Shown one piece after another: positions 16,870 to 25,255 of a DNA stretch of 64,000 bases. Positions within the stretch are counted from its first letter, which is position 1, and each line of letters begins with the position of its first letter. The stretch spans positions 62,001 through 126,000 of the forward strand of contig CANCSS010000002.1 of assembly GCA_947380905.1 (NCBI GenBank), in the 5' to 3' direction. This DNA comes from Chitinophagaceae bacterium (lineage in GTDB: Bacteria > Bacteroidota > Bacteroidia > Chitinophagales > Chitinophagaceae). Under the pieces are notes generated by a model, which was given only the letters and a program-made list of their open reading frames with translations, made no database searches and had not been told where the DNA came from. Both the position numbers and the translations under genes were made by a program.

Positions 16870-19068
16870 TTACCCTTTCTTCGCTATCAAAGTTGGATGC
16901 GTAAATTGACCTAATAACTTACTGGACTCACTTATTTGCAAATCCTTAGCAATTGATTTAAGCCATGCTTGATAACGTTCTTGTTTTACCTTATCTGGAT
17001 TGTTGTAAAATTTGTCATAATCTGCTTTAAGCGCCACTATCTGCATAGGCTCTTTTAACTTTAAAACACTTTCGTTTTGCTGTGCCACCGCTTGTAATTC
17101 CTTTTTATATTTAATGTATTTGTGGTATTCTAAAGAAATAGGACGGTCTGCTTGATTGGTAATCCATTCTAAATTTTTCTTAAAACGAATATTGGCGGTA
17201 TCTGATAGAATTTTTTTGTTGGCCGCTGACGCAATATTAGCAAGCTCACGACTGGTGGTCCATGGAGTAAACTTAGCTTTTTCCATCTCGTCCCATTGCA
17301 AAGCAGCAGGGTTGTCTTTTTCACGATACTTTAGTAATTCATAATCGTCTGGGAATACCACATCAGACTTTACTCCTTTTTTTTGCGTAGAACTACCAGT
17401 GACTCTGTAAAATTTTTGAAAGGTTAGCTTTACTGAGCCGTATTCGGTTTGAATGCCCATGGCATCCAATGGTTTTCCAAAAGATATATTTCTTTGAACT
17501 GTTCCTTTGCCATAAGTAGAAGTACTACCAACAATCAAACCTCTGTTGTAATCTTGTATGGCGCCTGCAAATATTTCACTTGCCGAAGCGCTAAATTCAT
17601 TCACCATCACCACCAAAGGACCGTCGTATAAAATTCCAGGTGTTTCATCTGCTAACACTTGAGATCTTCCTTCTTTGTCTCTAATTTGTACAATAGGTCC
17701 TTTGTCAATAAACAATCCAGCCATTTGTACCACTTCATATAAAGAACCTCCTCCGTTGTATCTAACATCAATTACTATCCCTTTTACTTTTTCTGCTTTT
17801 AATTTCTCTACTTCTTTGGCAACGTCTTTTGAACAACGAGGCCCATCTTCTCTTTCAAAATCGGCATAAAAATCAGGTAATAAAATATACCCATATTTAT
17901 CATTCCCTTTTTGGATGATGGCACTTCTTGCAAAACCTTCATCCAACACAATTTTTTCTCTTATTAAAGAAACTATTTTAGTAGTACCATCTGGTTTTCT
18001 AACGGTCAACCTTACCTCGGTACCTAAGTTTCCTCTTATTAATTTAACAGCGTCTGTTGTTTCATAGCCGGATACATCCACTGGTTCTTCTGCGCCTTGT
18101 GCAATTTTGATAATTACATCATTCACCACCAACTGGCCCGATTTCCAAGCGGCGCCACCAGGCTGAATGCTAGCAATCTTAACTCCATTGTCATCCTGTG
18201 TCAATTGAGCACCAATACCATAAAAAGTGCCACTCATTTGTTCGGTAAAAGATCTTTTTTCAACTGGCGCTAAATAATCGGTATGCGGATCCATTAAACC
18301 AGTAATGGTATTTAAAAAAGATTCAAATCGTTTCTCCTTGTCAAATGTTTTTTCTAAAAGACTAAATCTTTTGGTATAGGTTTTTTTAACCGATGCACGT
18401 GCCTCTTCCTCCAACACAGAATCGGATTTATATACAAATACAACTTTACTCGTGTCTTTTATTTTTGCAGTATCATTGATGGCCTTAGCAGCTAGATGTT
18501 TTTCCCTGTCCTCTATTAAACTTACATACCTGTCTAATGCTTTGTATTTAATAACTTGATACCACCTTTTGTATTTTTCTTTTGTAGTAGTAGCATATTT
18601 AATGCTATCCACATCCATTCTTAATGAATCGTCCATATTATAGTTGAATGGATGTTGTATCACATCATCAAATATTTTTTTTGCTTCCATTGCCCTTCTT
18701 TCATAAATGGCATCTGCTGCAGGTTCGAACAAAATAGGACTGCCATGAATTTCATCATCTATTTTAGTAGCAAATGTTTTCAAAGAATCGACGTCGGATT
18801 GTAAAAAAAGATTCTTTTCTGGATCCAATGTTTTCAAATAAGCATCAAAAACATCCTTTGAAAATACATCGTCAATTTTTCTTGGACTATAATGTTCTGA
18901 CTCTAATAAATGGCCAATGGTAGACAATAATTTGCGATGTCTAGTTTCTGGTGTTTCTTGATCCCCTGGCTTAAAGGTATTAAATGCGAAAAATAAACCG
19001 CCTAATAAGATGATAGTGGCAAATGCTTTCCACTTATTTTGTTTTACATATGTCATAAATCTGTGCAT
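16870..19068 (-). CDS. prc: Carboxy-terminal processing protease Tsp/Prc (S41)
   Basis: A periplasmic protease anchored by an N-terminal helix (WKAFATIILLGGLFFAF). About 730 residues hold the long Tsp-type N-terminal domain, a PDZ domain (SGTFYGIGAQLTQDDNGVKIASIQPGGAAWKSG region), the S41 catalytic core with the SASASEIFAGAIQDYN serine motif and the lysine in TYGKGTVQR (about K521 from this start), and the C-terminal DUF3340 tail. Members degrade or trim envelope proteins from the C-terminus. The frame opens at a TTG (19080); ATG 19068 is chosen because TATTTTTG lies nine bases upstream. The UpxY-like gene follows in the same direction. Confidence 0.88.
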   Translation of the reverse strand: MHRFMTYVKQNKWKAFATIILLGGLFFAFNTFKPGDQETPETRHRKLLSTIGHLLESEHYSPRKIDDVFSKDVFDAYLKTLDPEKNLFLQSDVDSLKTFATKIDDEIHGSPILFEPAADAIYERRAMEAKKIFDDVIQHPFNYNMDDSLRMDVDSIKYATTTKEKYKRWYQVIKYKALDRYVSLIEDREKHLAAKAINDTAKIKDTSKVVFVYKSDSVLEEEARASVKKTYTKRFSLLEKTFDKEKRFESFLNTITGLMDPHTDYLAPVEKRSFTEQMSGTFYGIGAQLTQDDNGVKIASIQPGGAAWKSGQLVVNDVIIKIAQGAEEPVDVSGYETTDAVKLIRGNLGTEVRLTVRKPDGTTKIVSLIREKIVLDEGFARSAIIQKGNDKYGYILLPDFYADFEREDGPRCSKDVAKEVEKLKAEKVKGIVIDVRYNGGGSLYEVVQMAGLFIDKGPIVQIRDKEGRSQVLADETPGILYDGPLVVMVNEFSASASEIFAGAIQDYNRGLIVGSTSTYGKGTVQRNISFGKPLDAMGIQTEYGSVKLTFQKFYRVTGSSTQKKGVKSDVVFPDDYELLKYREKDNPAALQWDEMEKAKFTPWTTSRELANIASAANKKILSDTANIRFKKNLEWITNQADRPISLEYHKYIKYKKELQAVAQQNESVLKLKEPMQIVALKADYDKFYNNPDKVKQERYQAWLKSIAKDLQISESSKLLGQFTHPTLIAKKG

Positions 19069-19077
19069 GAAGTATTT

Positions 19078-19085
19078 CAAAAATA
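19078..19085 (-). promoter_or_regulatory. -7 box of the prc promoter
   Basis: TATTTTTG on the minus strand matches TAnnTTTG and ends nine bases before ATG 19068, giving a very short leader. Confidence 0.45.
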
Positions 19086-19189
19086 GTGCAAAATGGTTAG
19101 GATAGGGCCATAATTGAAATAAAGCCCAATTTTTATGACAAATTTATAAAAACATACAAAACTTTCTTTCTTAGATTCCCTAATTAACG

Positions 19190-19197
19190 TATTTTTG
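19190..19197 (+). promoter_or_regulatory. -7 box of the tRNA-His promoter
   Basis: TATTTTTG fits TAnnTTTG and lies 11 bases before the first base of the tRNA, leaving room for a leader of only a few bases before RNase P cleavage. Confidence 0.5.
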
Positions 19198-19208
19198 CCG
19201 CCCTATAT

Positions 19209-19286
19209 GGAGGGCGTAGCTCAGTAGGTTAGAGCGACAGTTTGTGGATCTGTAGGTCGTGGGTTCGAGACCCATCGTTCTCCCCA
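19209..19286 (+). tRNA. tRNA-His (GTG)
   Basis: The cloverleaf is readable. The acceptor stem GAGGGCG (19210-19216) pairs with CGTTCTC (19276-19282). The extra G at 19209 faces C73 at 19283, the G-1:C73 identity pair of tRNA-His. The anticodon loop is TT-GTG-GA, the T arm is GTGGG-TTCGAGA-CCCAT, and CCA is encoded at 19284-19286. The anticodon stem ACAGT/TCTGT has a T-T mismatch next to the loop (31:39). It is a single tRNA gene with its own promoter and terminator. Confidence 0.95.
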
Positions 19287-19327
19287 AAACCTATTTCTCC
19301 CGAGCAATCGGAAGAAGTAGGTTTTTT
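19287..19327 (+). terminator. Intrinsic terminator after tRNA-His
   Basis: AAACCTA pairs with TAGGTTT, then TTCT with AGAA, then CCGA with TCGG around a GCAA loop, followed by six T. It starts at the base after the tRNA CCA end. Confidence 0.85.
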
Positions 19328-19343
19328 CATTTAAAGTTGTATT

Positions 19344-19868
19344 ATGAACGCTATTGTACTTGCTTTCTTAACTGGATGTTTAGCTTGGTTCATTTCATGG
19401 GCATACATCAAATTATTATTTTTCCCTAAAAACCCCCTGGTCATAGGTGGTAGCATTTGGGAAAGCGTTTTGCATCAAATCACAAAACAAATACCAATAG
19501 ATGCTTTGCTAGAAGAAAATAAAAAAAGCTCCTTGGCTACCCTTTTGCCTTTTATTGACCACAACTTGGACAGCTTCTTTAAAGAAAGATTGACAGAAAA
19601 AATGCCCATTATTTCCATGTTTATTGGTGAAAAAACAATTACACAATTAAAAGAAGTATTTATAGAAGAGCTTCAAACTCTTTTCCCAGATTTAATAAGC
19701 CAATTTTCAAAAAGTATCCAAGCAGCATTTTTGTCTACCCTTTCGAGCAAATGGGCGCCCATTCTTGAAACAATGCTTCTAAAAGCCACTCAAAAACTGA
19801 GATGGATTGCCTTTTTAATAGGCGCAATATGGGGTTGGGTAATTTACCTAATTCTGATACATCTATAA
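19344..19868 (+). CDS. Short DUF445-like membrane protein
   Basis: The 174-residue protein has a membrane helix at each end (LAFLTGCLAWFISWAYIKLLFFP and WIAFLIGAIWGWVIYLILI) around an amphipathic helical middle. WFISWAYIKLLFFP and LPFIDHNLDSFFKERLTEKMPIISMFIGE resemble the start and repeat pattern of DUF445 proteins, but this one is about half the usual length. The function of the family is not established. It follows the tRNA-His terminator by 17 bases and lies before a TonB-type receptor. The assignment is by motif memory only. Confidence 0.5.
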   Translation: MNAIVLAFLTGCLAWFISWAYIKLLFFPKNPLVIGGSIWESVLHQITKQIPIDALLEENKKSSLATLLPFIDHNLDSFFKERLTEKMPIISMFIGEKTITQLKEVFIEELQTLFPDLISQFSKSIQAAFLSTLSSKWAPILETMLLKATQKLRWIAFLIGAIWGWVIYLILIHL

Positions 19869-19962
19869 TTGCCGTTTATACATTCCCCTAGCCATTCTTG
19901 GATAAGATTTGTGATATTTGCAAATCCAATAAACCAGGAACCCCAAAACGAATCCTAATTGT

Positions 19963-22563
19963 ATGAAATATATATATTTAATAGTAAGTTTTCTTCTAAT
20001 TGAACATGCTGCATTCTCGCAAATACCTAACGGAGCAAGACCGGCAGGTGGCAATATGAATGTGGGACATTTTTATGGTAAAATAGTAGATGCCAATAAA
20101 AAGGGACTCCCAGGAATTACCCTTCAAATCAAAGGCAATAAGTTTGATCTTGTAACTAAAAAAAGTACGGAAGCTATATTAGGAACTACTTTAACTGCCA
20201 ACAATGGTGATTTTAATTTTGAAAATTTACCTGTTATGGGCAATTTCAAATTAACCATTTCTGGTTTGGGATTTATCAAGTTAGAAAAGCAAGTGAATTT
20301 TGGCATTAAAATGGGTGGTGGCCAAAGCATGCAAGAAATGATGGCTTTAGTAGACAAAGACTTAGGTAATATTAAATTGGAAGAATCTACCACCGACTTA
20401 CAAAGCGTAACAGTTACCTCTACTGCCAAGCCTCAATTTGAAATGGGCATTGATCGAAAAATATTTAATGTAGATAAAAACTTAACCAGCACTGGGCAAA
20501 CAGCAGTGGAAGTAATGAAAAATATTCCGAACTTAAATGTGGATATTGATGGCAATGTTACTTTAAGAAACGCAGCCCCAACTTTGCTAATCGACAATCG
20601 ACCTACAACTTTGACCATGGATCAAATTCCAGCGGACATTATTGATAAAGTAGAAATTATTACCAACCCTTCTGCCAAGTATGACGCCACTGGTGGCAAT
20701 GCAGGTATTTTAAATATCGTATTAAAGAAAAATAGGAAGAATGGCTACAATGGTGGTATTAGATCAGGTATCGATATGCGTGGAAAATTCAATGGTGGCG
20801 GAGACATGAATGTGAGGGATAGTAAATTTAATTTCTCCTTGAATGCCAATGTTAACGGAAGAAAATCGATTTCTACTTCGGAAAGCGATAGACAAATTTT
20901 AGGTACATCAATTCCTACTAGTGTTCAAAACAACAACAACAACACCAGCAATGGCTCCTTTGATTTTTACAGAGGGGGTGTTGATTATTTCGCCGACAAT
21001 AGAAACACTTTTTCTTTGTATGCCAATATCATGGAAGGTTCTTTTAACAATGGGGGAGGTCAGGTGATTGATTCCATAAAAAACGGGATCATGAGTAGTG
21101 ACAATTTAATTAATAGTTCTAGTTTCCACTTTTTGAACAAGGGAGGTCAATTAAGTTACAAACATTTATTTGAAGAAAAAGGACATGAATTGGCTGCCGA
21201 TTTCAATTACAACGAATCGGACAATACCAATTGGTCAAATGTCAATTATCAAAAAGCAATTTTATTGAACCAAAAAAGTATTGGAAGTGGTAATAATAAA
21301 AACTATTCAAGCAATGTTGATTATTCCAAAGAGTTAAGCCCTGTATCCAAGATTGAAGCGGGTGGAAAATACAATTACAGAAGCGAATTTAACTTAAGCA
21401 ACCAATATAGAAACGACGTATTATTAAACTCGATCAGCAATCAATACCGATACAGCGAAAGCGTATTTGCAGGTTACGTAAATTTTAATACCAAGGTTGA
21501 AAAATGGAGTTTTCAACTTGGCTTAAGAGCAGAAAGCAGATCTTACGAAGGACATTTATTGACCAATAAAGGAATAGATTCTTTGCCTTATAGTACTAAT
21601 TACCCTATCTCTTTATTCCCAAGTGCATTTATTAACTATAAGTTAGATGACAAACAAGATTTCCAACTGAATTACTCAAAAAGAATTAGCCCTCCTAACT
21701 TTTTTCAATTGTTGCCTTTTCCTAATTACAGCGATCCTCAAAACATCAATATTGGTAACCCAAAGTTAAAACCCCAGTTTACGCATTCCTTTGAAATTGC
21801 ATACAACAATGCCTATACCAAAGGAGCTAATTTTTTAGCAACTGCTTATTATAAATACAGCACAGACTTAATTACCAGTTATGTTTACAGAGACATTAAT
21901 CCTATTAATAAAACCGATAGTGTCTATTTTAGTTCTTCTATCAACGCAAATACGGCCATTGTATATGGTTTAGAATTAAGCAATAAAACTGCCATCACAA
22001 AATGGTGGGACATGAATTTAAGTTTTAACTTGTTCAAATCTGCTATTACTGCAACCATCCCTGGTCAAAATGTAAACAATGATTTAACCAGCTGGTTTAG
22101 CAAAATCAACAACACTTTTAAATTAGGTGGTGGTTATAGCTTCCAATTTAGTGGTCAATACCAAGCCAAAACAATTCTTCCTCCAGGAGGAAACAGTGGT
22201 GGCGGAGGCGGAAGAGGAATGGGTGGTGGCTTTGGTGGTGGTGGCTTTGGTGGACCTCAATCTACTGCTCAAGGATACAATTTCCCTAGTTATGATTTTG
22301 ACATGGCTTTGAAAAAAGATTGGACACTTAAAGGTGGAAGAACAGCCAGCTTGTCATTAAGTGTGAACGATGTATTTAAAACCAGGTTAAGTAAAACGTA
22401 TTCAGAGAGTCAGTATTTTATTCAAAATGTAACCAGAATCAGAGACCAACAAATATTTAGACTCAATTTCAGTTACCGATTTGGCAAGTTCGATGTTAAC
22501 TTATTAAAACGTAAGAACAACAAAATGGATGATGGGGGCGGAATGGATCAAATGCCTCAATAA
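19963..22563 (+). CDS. Outer-membrane beta-barrel protein, TonB-receptor-like
   Basis: The 866-residue protein has a signal peptide (MKYIYLIVSFLLIEHAAFSQ), a carboxypeptidase-regulatory-like beta domain (FYGKIVDANKKGLPGITLQIKG), a plug domain (PNLNVDIDGNVTLRN... IPADIIDKVEIITNPSAKYDA) and a long C-terminal barrel of aromatic-rich strands, as in the OMP_b-brl_3 group. A Gly-rich tract at about 743-765 (GGGGGRGMGGGFGGGG) sits in a barrel loop. No SusD partner or TonB box is recognisable and no substrate can be named. A hairpin terminator follows. Confidence 0.82.
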   Translation: MKYIYLIVSFLLIEHAAFSQIPNGARPAGGNMNVGHFYGKIVDANKKGLPGITLQIKGNKFDLVTKKSTEAILGTTLTANNGDFNFENLPVMGNFKLTISGLGFIKLEKQVNFGIKMGGGQSMQEMMALVDKDLGNIKLEESTTDLQSVTVTSTAKPQFEMGIDRKIFNVDKNLTSTGQTAVEVMKNIPNLNVDIDGNVTLRNAAPTLLIDNRPTTLTMDQIPADIIDKVEIITNPSAKYDATGGNAGILNIVLKKNRKNGYNGGIRSGIDMRGKFNGGGDMNVRDSKFNFSLNANVNGRKSISTSESDRQILGTSIPTSVQNNNNNTSNGSFDFYRGGVDYFADNRNTFSLYANIMEGSFNNGGGQVIDSIKNGIMSSDNLINSSSFHFLNKGGQLSYKHLFEEKGHELAADFNYNESDNTNWSNVNYQKAILLNQKSIGSGNNKNYSSNVDYSKELSPVSKIEAGGKYNYRSEFNLSNQYRNDVLLNSISNQYRYSESVFAGYVNFNTKVEKWSFQLGLRAESRSYEGHLLTNKGIDSLPYSTNYPISLFPSAFINYKLDDKQDFQLNYSKRISPPNFFQLLPFPNYSDPQNINIGNPKLKPQFTHSFEIAYNNAYTKGANFLATAYYKYSTDLITSYVYRDINPINKTDSVYFSSSINANTAIVYGLELSNKTAITKWWDMNLSFNLFKSAITATIPGQNVNNDLTSWFSKINNTFKLGGGYSFQFSGQYQAKTILPPGGNSGGGGGRGMGGGFGGGGFGGPQSTAQGYNFPSYDFDMALKKDWTLKGGRTASLSLSVNDVFKTRLSKTYSESQYFIQNVTRIRDQQIFRLNFSYRFGKFDVNLLKRKNNKMDDGGGMDQMPQ

Positions 22564-22590
22564 AATATCATTGTAAAAAATAATTAATTG

Positions 22591-22630
22591 ACCCAGAGAT
22601 AAATTTAAATAGATTTATTTCTGGGTTTTT
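22591..22630. terminator. Intrinsic terminator between convergent genes
   Basis: ACCCAGAGATAAAT (22591-22604) pairs with ATTTATTTCTGGGT (22613-22626), followed on the plus strand by TTTTT. It overlaps the stop region of the convergent pcm gene, so it chiefly serves the barrel-protein gene. Confidence 0.7.
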
Positions 22631-23286
22631 CCTTCTAGCATAGGTACGAAAGAGAAAGCATCAAAAGCTTCTCGCTTAACAGTGCCATCTTTTTTCTTGG
22701 TCAATCGCAACATGCGCTGTGCAGTTTCAGACTCGTCTAAAGGAATCACCATCTTACCACTTACTTTTAATTGCTCCCATAACTTTTCAGGAATTTTGGG
22801 TGCGGCGGCCGTAATTAAGATTTTGTCAAAAGGAGCCAGCAAAGGCAAACCTTCAAATCCATCTCCAAAGAAAAATTCTATGTTGGGATATTGATTTTTA
22901 TAAAGATAGGTAGGGGTTTGTTCAAACAATTGTTTTTGTCTTTCGATGGTATATACTTTAGCTCCCAAAGCAGCCAAAACAGTAGTTTGATACATACTCC
23001 CAGTACCAATTTCCAATACCTTTTCCCCTTTCTTAATTTGAAGCAACTGTGTTTGATAAGCTACAGTATAAGGCTGAGAAATGGTTTGTTCAGAAGCAAT
23101 AGGGAATGCCCTATCCTCATAAGCAATTTTATCAAAAGCAGAATCTAAAAAATAATGTCTAGGAATGGAATGAATGGCTTCCAATACCTGTATGTCGGTG
23201 ATGCCTTTTTCTTTTAAAGTATCCACCAATTTATTTCTAAGTCCTTTGTGTAAATAAGTATCTACCAAATCCTCCAATTTTCTCAT
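22615..23286 (-). CDS. pcm: Protein-L-isoaspartate O-methyltransferase
   Basis: PCMT repairs isoaspartyl damage in proteins using S-adenosylmethionine. The 223-residue protein has the N-terminal helix, IPRHYFLD, AFPIASEQTISQPYTVAYQTQLL (substrate and family signature) and the SAM loop VLEIGTGSMYQT. The residue after GTGS is methionine where most family members have glycine, a variation I believe also occurs in other Bacteroidota. DKILITAAAPKIPE and the C-terminal PMLEG match the family. The gene follows the phosphohexomutase by eight bases in the same direction. Confidence 0.85.
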   Translation of the reverse strand: MRKLEDLVDTYLHKGLRNKLVDTLKEKGITDIQVLEAIHSIPRHYFLDSAFDKIAYEDRAFPIASEQTISQPYTVAYQTQLLQIKKGEKVLEIGTGSMYQTTVLAALGAKVYTIERQKQLFEQTPTYLYKNQYPNIEFFFGDGFEGLPLLAPFDKILITAAAPKIPEKLWEQLKVSGKMVIPLDESETAQRMLRLTKKKDGTVKREAFDAFSFVPMLEGKTQK

Positions 23287-23294
23287 GCTTGTAT

Positions 23295-25022
23295 TTAATT
23301 TAATTGCATAGAAGCAATGATTCCTTTTATTTTATCTTGTAAGAGTTGGTATTGTGTATCAAAAGAAGCCCGGTCGACTAAAGTAGTATGTACACTAAAA
23401 TAAAATTTTATTTTAGGTTCAGTTCCACTCGGACGCGCAGAAATTTTACTTCCGTCTTCGGTGATAAATTGCAATACGTTGCTTTTGGGCAAATTGAGTT
23501 TCCAGGTTTCCCCAGTTTGGATATTTTTTCCTACTTGCATCTCGTAATCTAATAATGTTACTACAGCAACCTGATTGATATGAGTGGGAGGCGATTGTCG
23601 ATACCCTTCCATCATGTTGGCAATTTCTTGTTGACCATTCATTCCTTTTTTGGTAATGCTAATGAGGCTTTCATAATAGAACCCATATTGAATATACAAT
23701 TCAATCAGCTTGTCAAACAAGGTTCTTCCTTTGCTTTTTTCGTAAGCTGCCATCTCACACAATATGGCCACAGCACTTACCGCATCTTTGTCTCTAATTT
23801 GATCTCCGATCATCAATCCAAAACTTTCCTCCCCTCCAATTATGTAATTTTCTTTGCCCTCTTTTTCTTTTACCAATTCAGCAATCCATTTAAAGCCTGT
23901 AAGCACATTGTAACATGTGACCTTATTTTTTTTAGCTACCTCATTGATCATTTCAGTCGTAACAATAGTAGAAACAACCATATCATTGGGCTTTGCAATG
24001 CCCTTGACCCTGCGTGCTTCCATCATATAGGCAAAGGCTAAAACGGCCGTTTGATTTCCATTCATCAAAACCCATTCTCCTTTGTGGTTTTTAACCCCCA
24101 CACCCACTCTGTCTGCATCTGGGTCGGTTCCTAACAATATATCGGCATCTAATGCTTTGGCTTTTTTCAATCCCATACTCATGGTTTCACTTTCTTCGGG
24201 ATTCGGATAAATAACCGTAGGAAAATTTCCATCAGGGGTTGCTTGCTCCTCTACTACTTGCACATTGTTAAAACCATAAGCTGCTAACACTTTTGGAACC
24301 AAGGTAATCCCTGTTCCATGAATGGGTGTGTAAACAATTTTTAAATCTTGTTGAGCTTTAATCACTTCAGGATATACACTTAATGATTGCAACATTTTAA
24401 CATAGGCTTCATCCATGTCCTTACCTAATAGTTGGATATTCGCATCTCCTCCATTCCATTTTACATCGTCAATGGATTGTATAGCATCCACTTCCTTAAT
24501 TACATTTGTATCGTGTGGCGGAACCAATTGACCACCATCATTCCAATAAGCTTTATATCCATTGTATTCTTTTGGATTGTGAGAGGCCGTACATACCACC
24601 CCTGCTTTACATTGCAAATTTCTAATGGCAAAACTTAATTCTGGCGTTGGCCTTAATGCCTCAAATAAATAAACAGTAAACCCGTTGGCCGCAAAAACCT
24701 GCGCAGTTGTTTCTGCAAAAAATCGAGCATTGTTTCTGCTATCATGCCCAATGGCAACCGCAATTTTTTCATTGGGATAGGTTTTTAATAAGTAATTCGA
24801 AAACCCTTGCGTAGCCATTCCAATGGTATATTTATTGATACGATTCGAGCCCACCCCCATAATGCCTCTTAAACCTCCTGTACCAAATTCAAGGCTTCTA
24901 TAAAAACTATCCTCCAGTTCAGCGGGCTGTGTAGCTTGCAAATCTCTAATAGCAAGTTTGGTTGCCTCATCATAATTCCCTGCCAACCAACTGGCTACTT
25001 TTTCCTCTATCGCTTGACTCAT
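23295..25022 (-). CDS. Phospho-sugar mutase (phosphoglucomutase/phosphomannomutase)
   Basis: This 575-residue alpha-D-phosphohexomutase carries RGIMGVGSNRINKY at the N-terminus, the phosphoserine loop CTASHNPKEYNGYKAYW, the metal site LLGTDPDADRVGVGV, the sugar loop GGEESFG and the phosphate-binding RPSGTEPKIKFYFSV. The length and domain spacing match the PgcA-like phosphoglucomutase group, distinct from the GlmM type at 9.3 kb. Glucose-1-phosphate/glucose-6-phosphate interconversion is likely. It heads an operon with pcm. Confidence 0.85.
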   Translation of the reverse strand: MSQAIEEKVASWLAGNYDEATKLAIRDLQATQPAELEDSFYRSLEFGTGGLRGIMGVGSNRINKYTIGMATQGFSNYLLKTYPNEKIAVAIGHDSRNNARFFAETTAQVFAANGFTVYLFEALRPTPELSFAIRNLQCKAGVVCTASHNPKEYNGYKAYWNDGGQLVPPHDTNVIKEVDAIQSIDDVKWNGGDANIQLLGKDMDEAYVKMLQSLSVYPEVIKAQQDLKIVYTPIHGTGITLVPKVLAAYGFNNVQVVEEQATPDGNFPTVIYPNPEESETMSMGLKKAKALDADILLGTDPDADRVGVGVKNHKGEWVLMNGNQTAVLAFAYMMEARRVKGIAKPNDMVVSTIVTTEMINEVAKKNKVTCYNVLTGFKWIAELVKEKEGKENYIIGGEESFGLMIGDQIRDKDAVSAVAILCEMAAYEKSKGRTLFDKLIELYIQYGFYYESLISITKKGMNGQQEIANMMEGYRQSPPTHINQVAVVTLLDYEMQVGKNIQTGETWKLNLPKSNVLQFITEDGSKISARPSGTEPKIKFYFSVHTTLVDRASFDTQYQLLQDKIKGIIASMQLN

Positions 25023-25255
25023 AAGTGCTTATTAATAGGCAATTTTAAGAAATAATTGGTACATCTCCAATTTACCCCCATGCAGGGTAAAAACAGATTT
25101 ATTTAAGTGAAATTAGGAATAAAATAAGCTCGATGCATCATTCTGTTCCATCCCTATTTTATTCTGTGGATGATTTTGTATTATTTGAAGCTATTTTAGG
25201 TTTTTGGCTTTGTAAAATGGGTTAAATTTGTGTTCATACCATCTACTCAATAAAA
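25023..25255. other. Intergenic region between divergent genes, 233 bases
   Basis: This AT-rich spacer separates the divergent phosphohexomutase and Fe-S oxidoreductase genes. I see one TAAATTTG -7 box on the plus strand at 25223-25230 with TTTG 16 bases further upstream. On the minus strand only a weak TAAATTGG. I see no open reading frame or strong hairpin. Confidence 0.5.
25223..25230 (+). promoter_or_regulatory. -7 box of the Fe-S oxidoreductase operon
   Basis: TAAATTTG matches TAnnTTTG, with TTTG at 25203-25206 as a possible -33 element at somewhat short spacing. The start codon is 25 bases downstream. Confidence 0.5.

Noticed and set aside
23580..24041. 153-residue plus-strand reading frame opposite the phosphohexomutase
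   Set aside because: Shadow of a conserved gene in another frame; aromatic- and Ser-rich translation without motifs.
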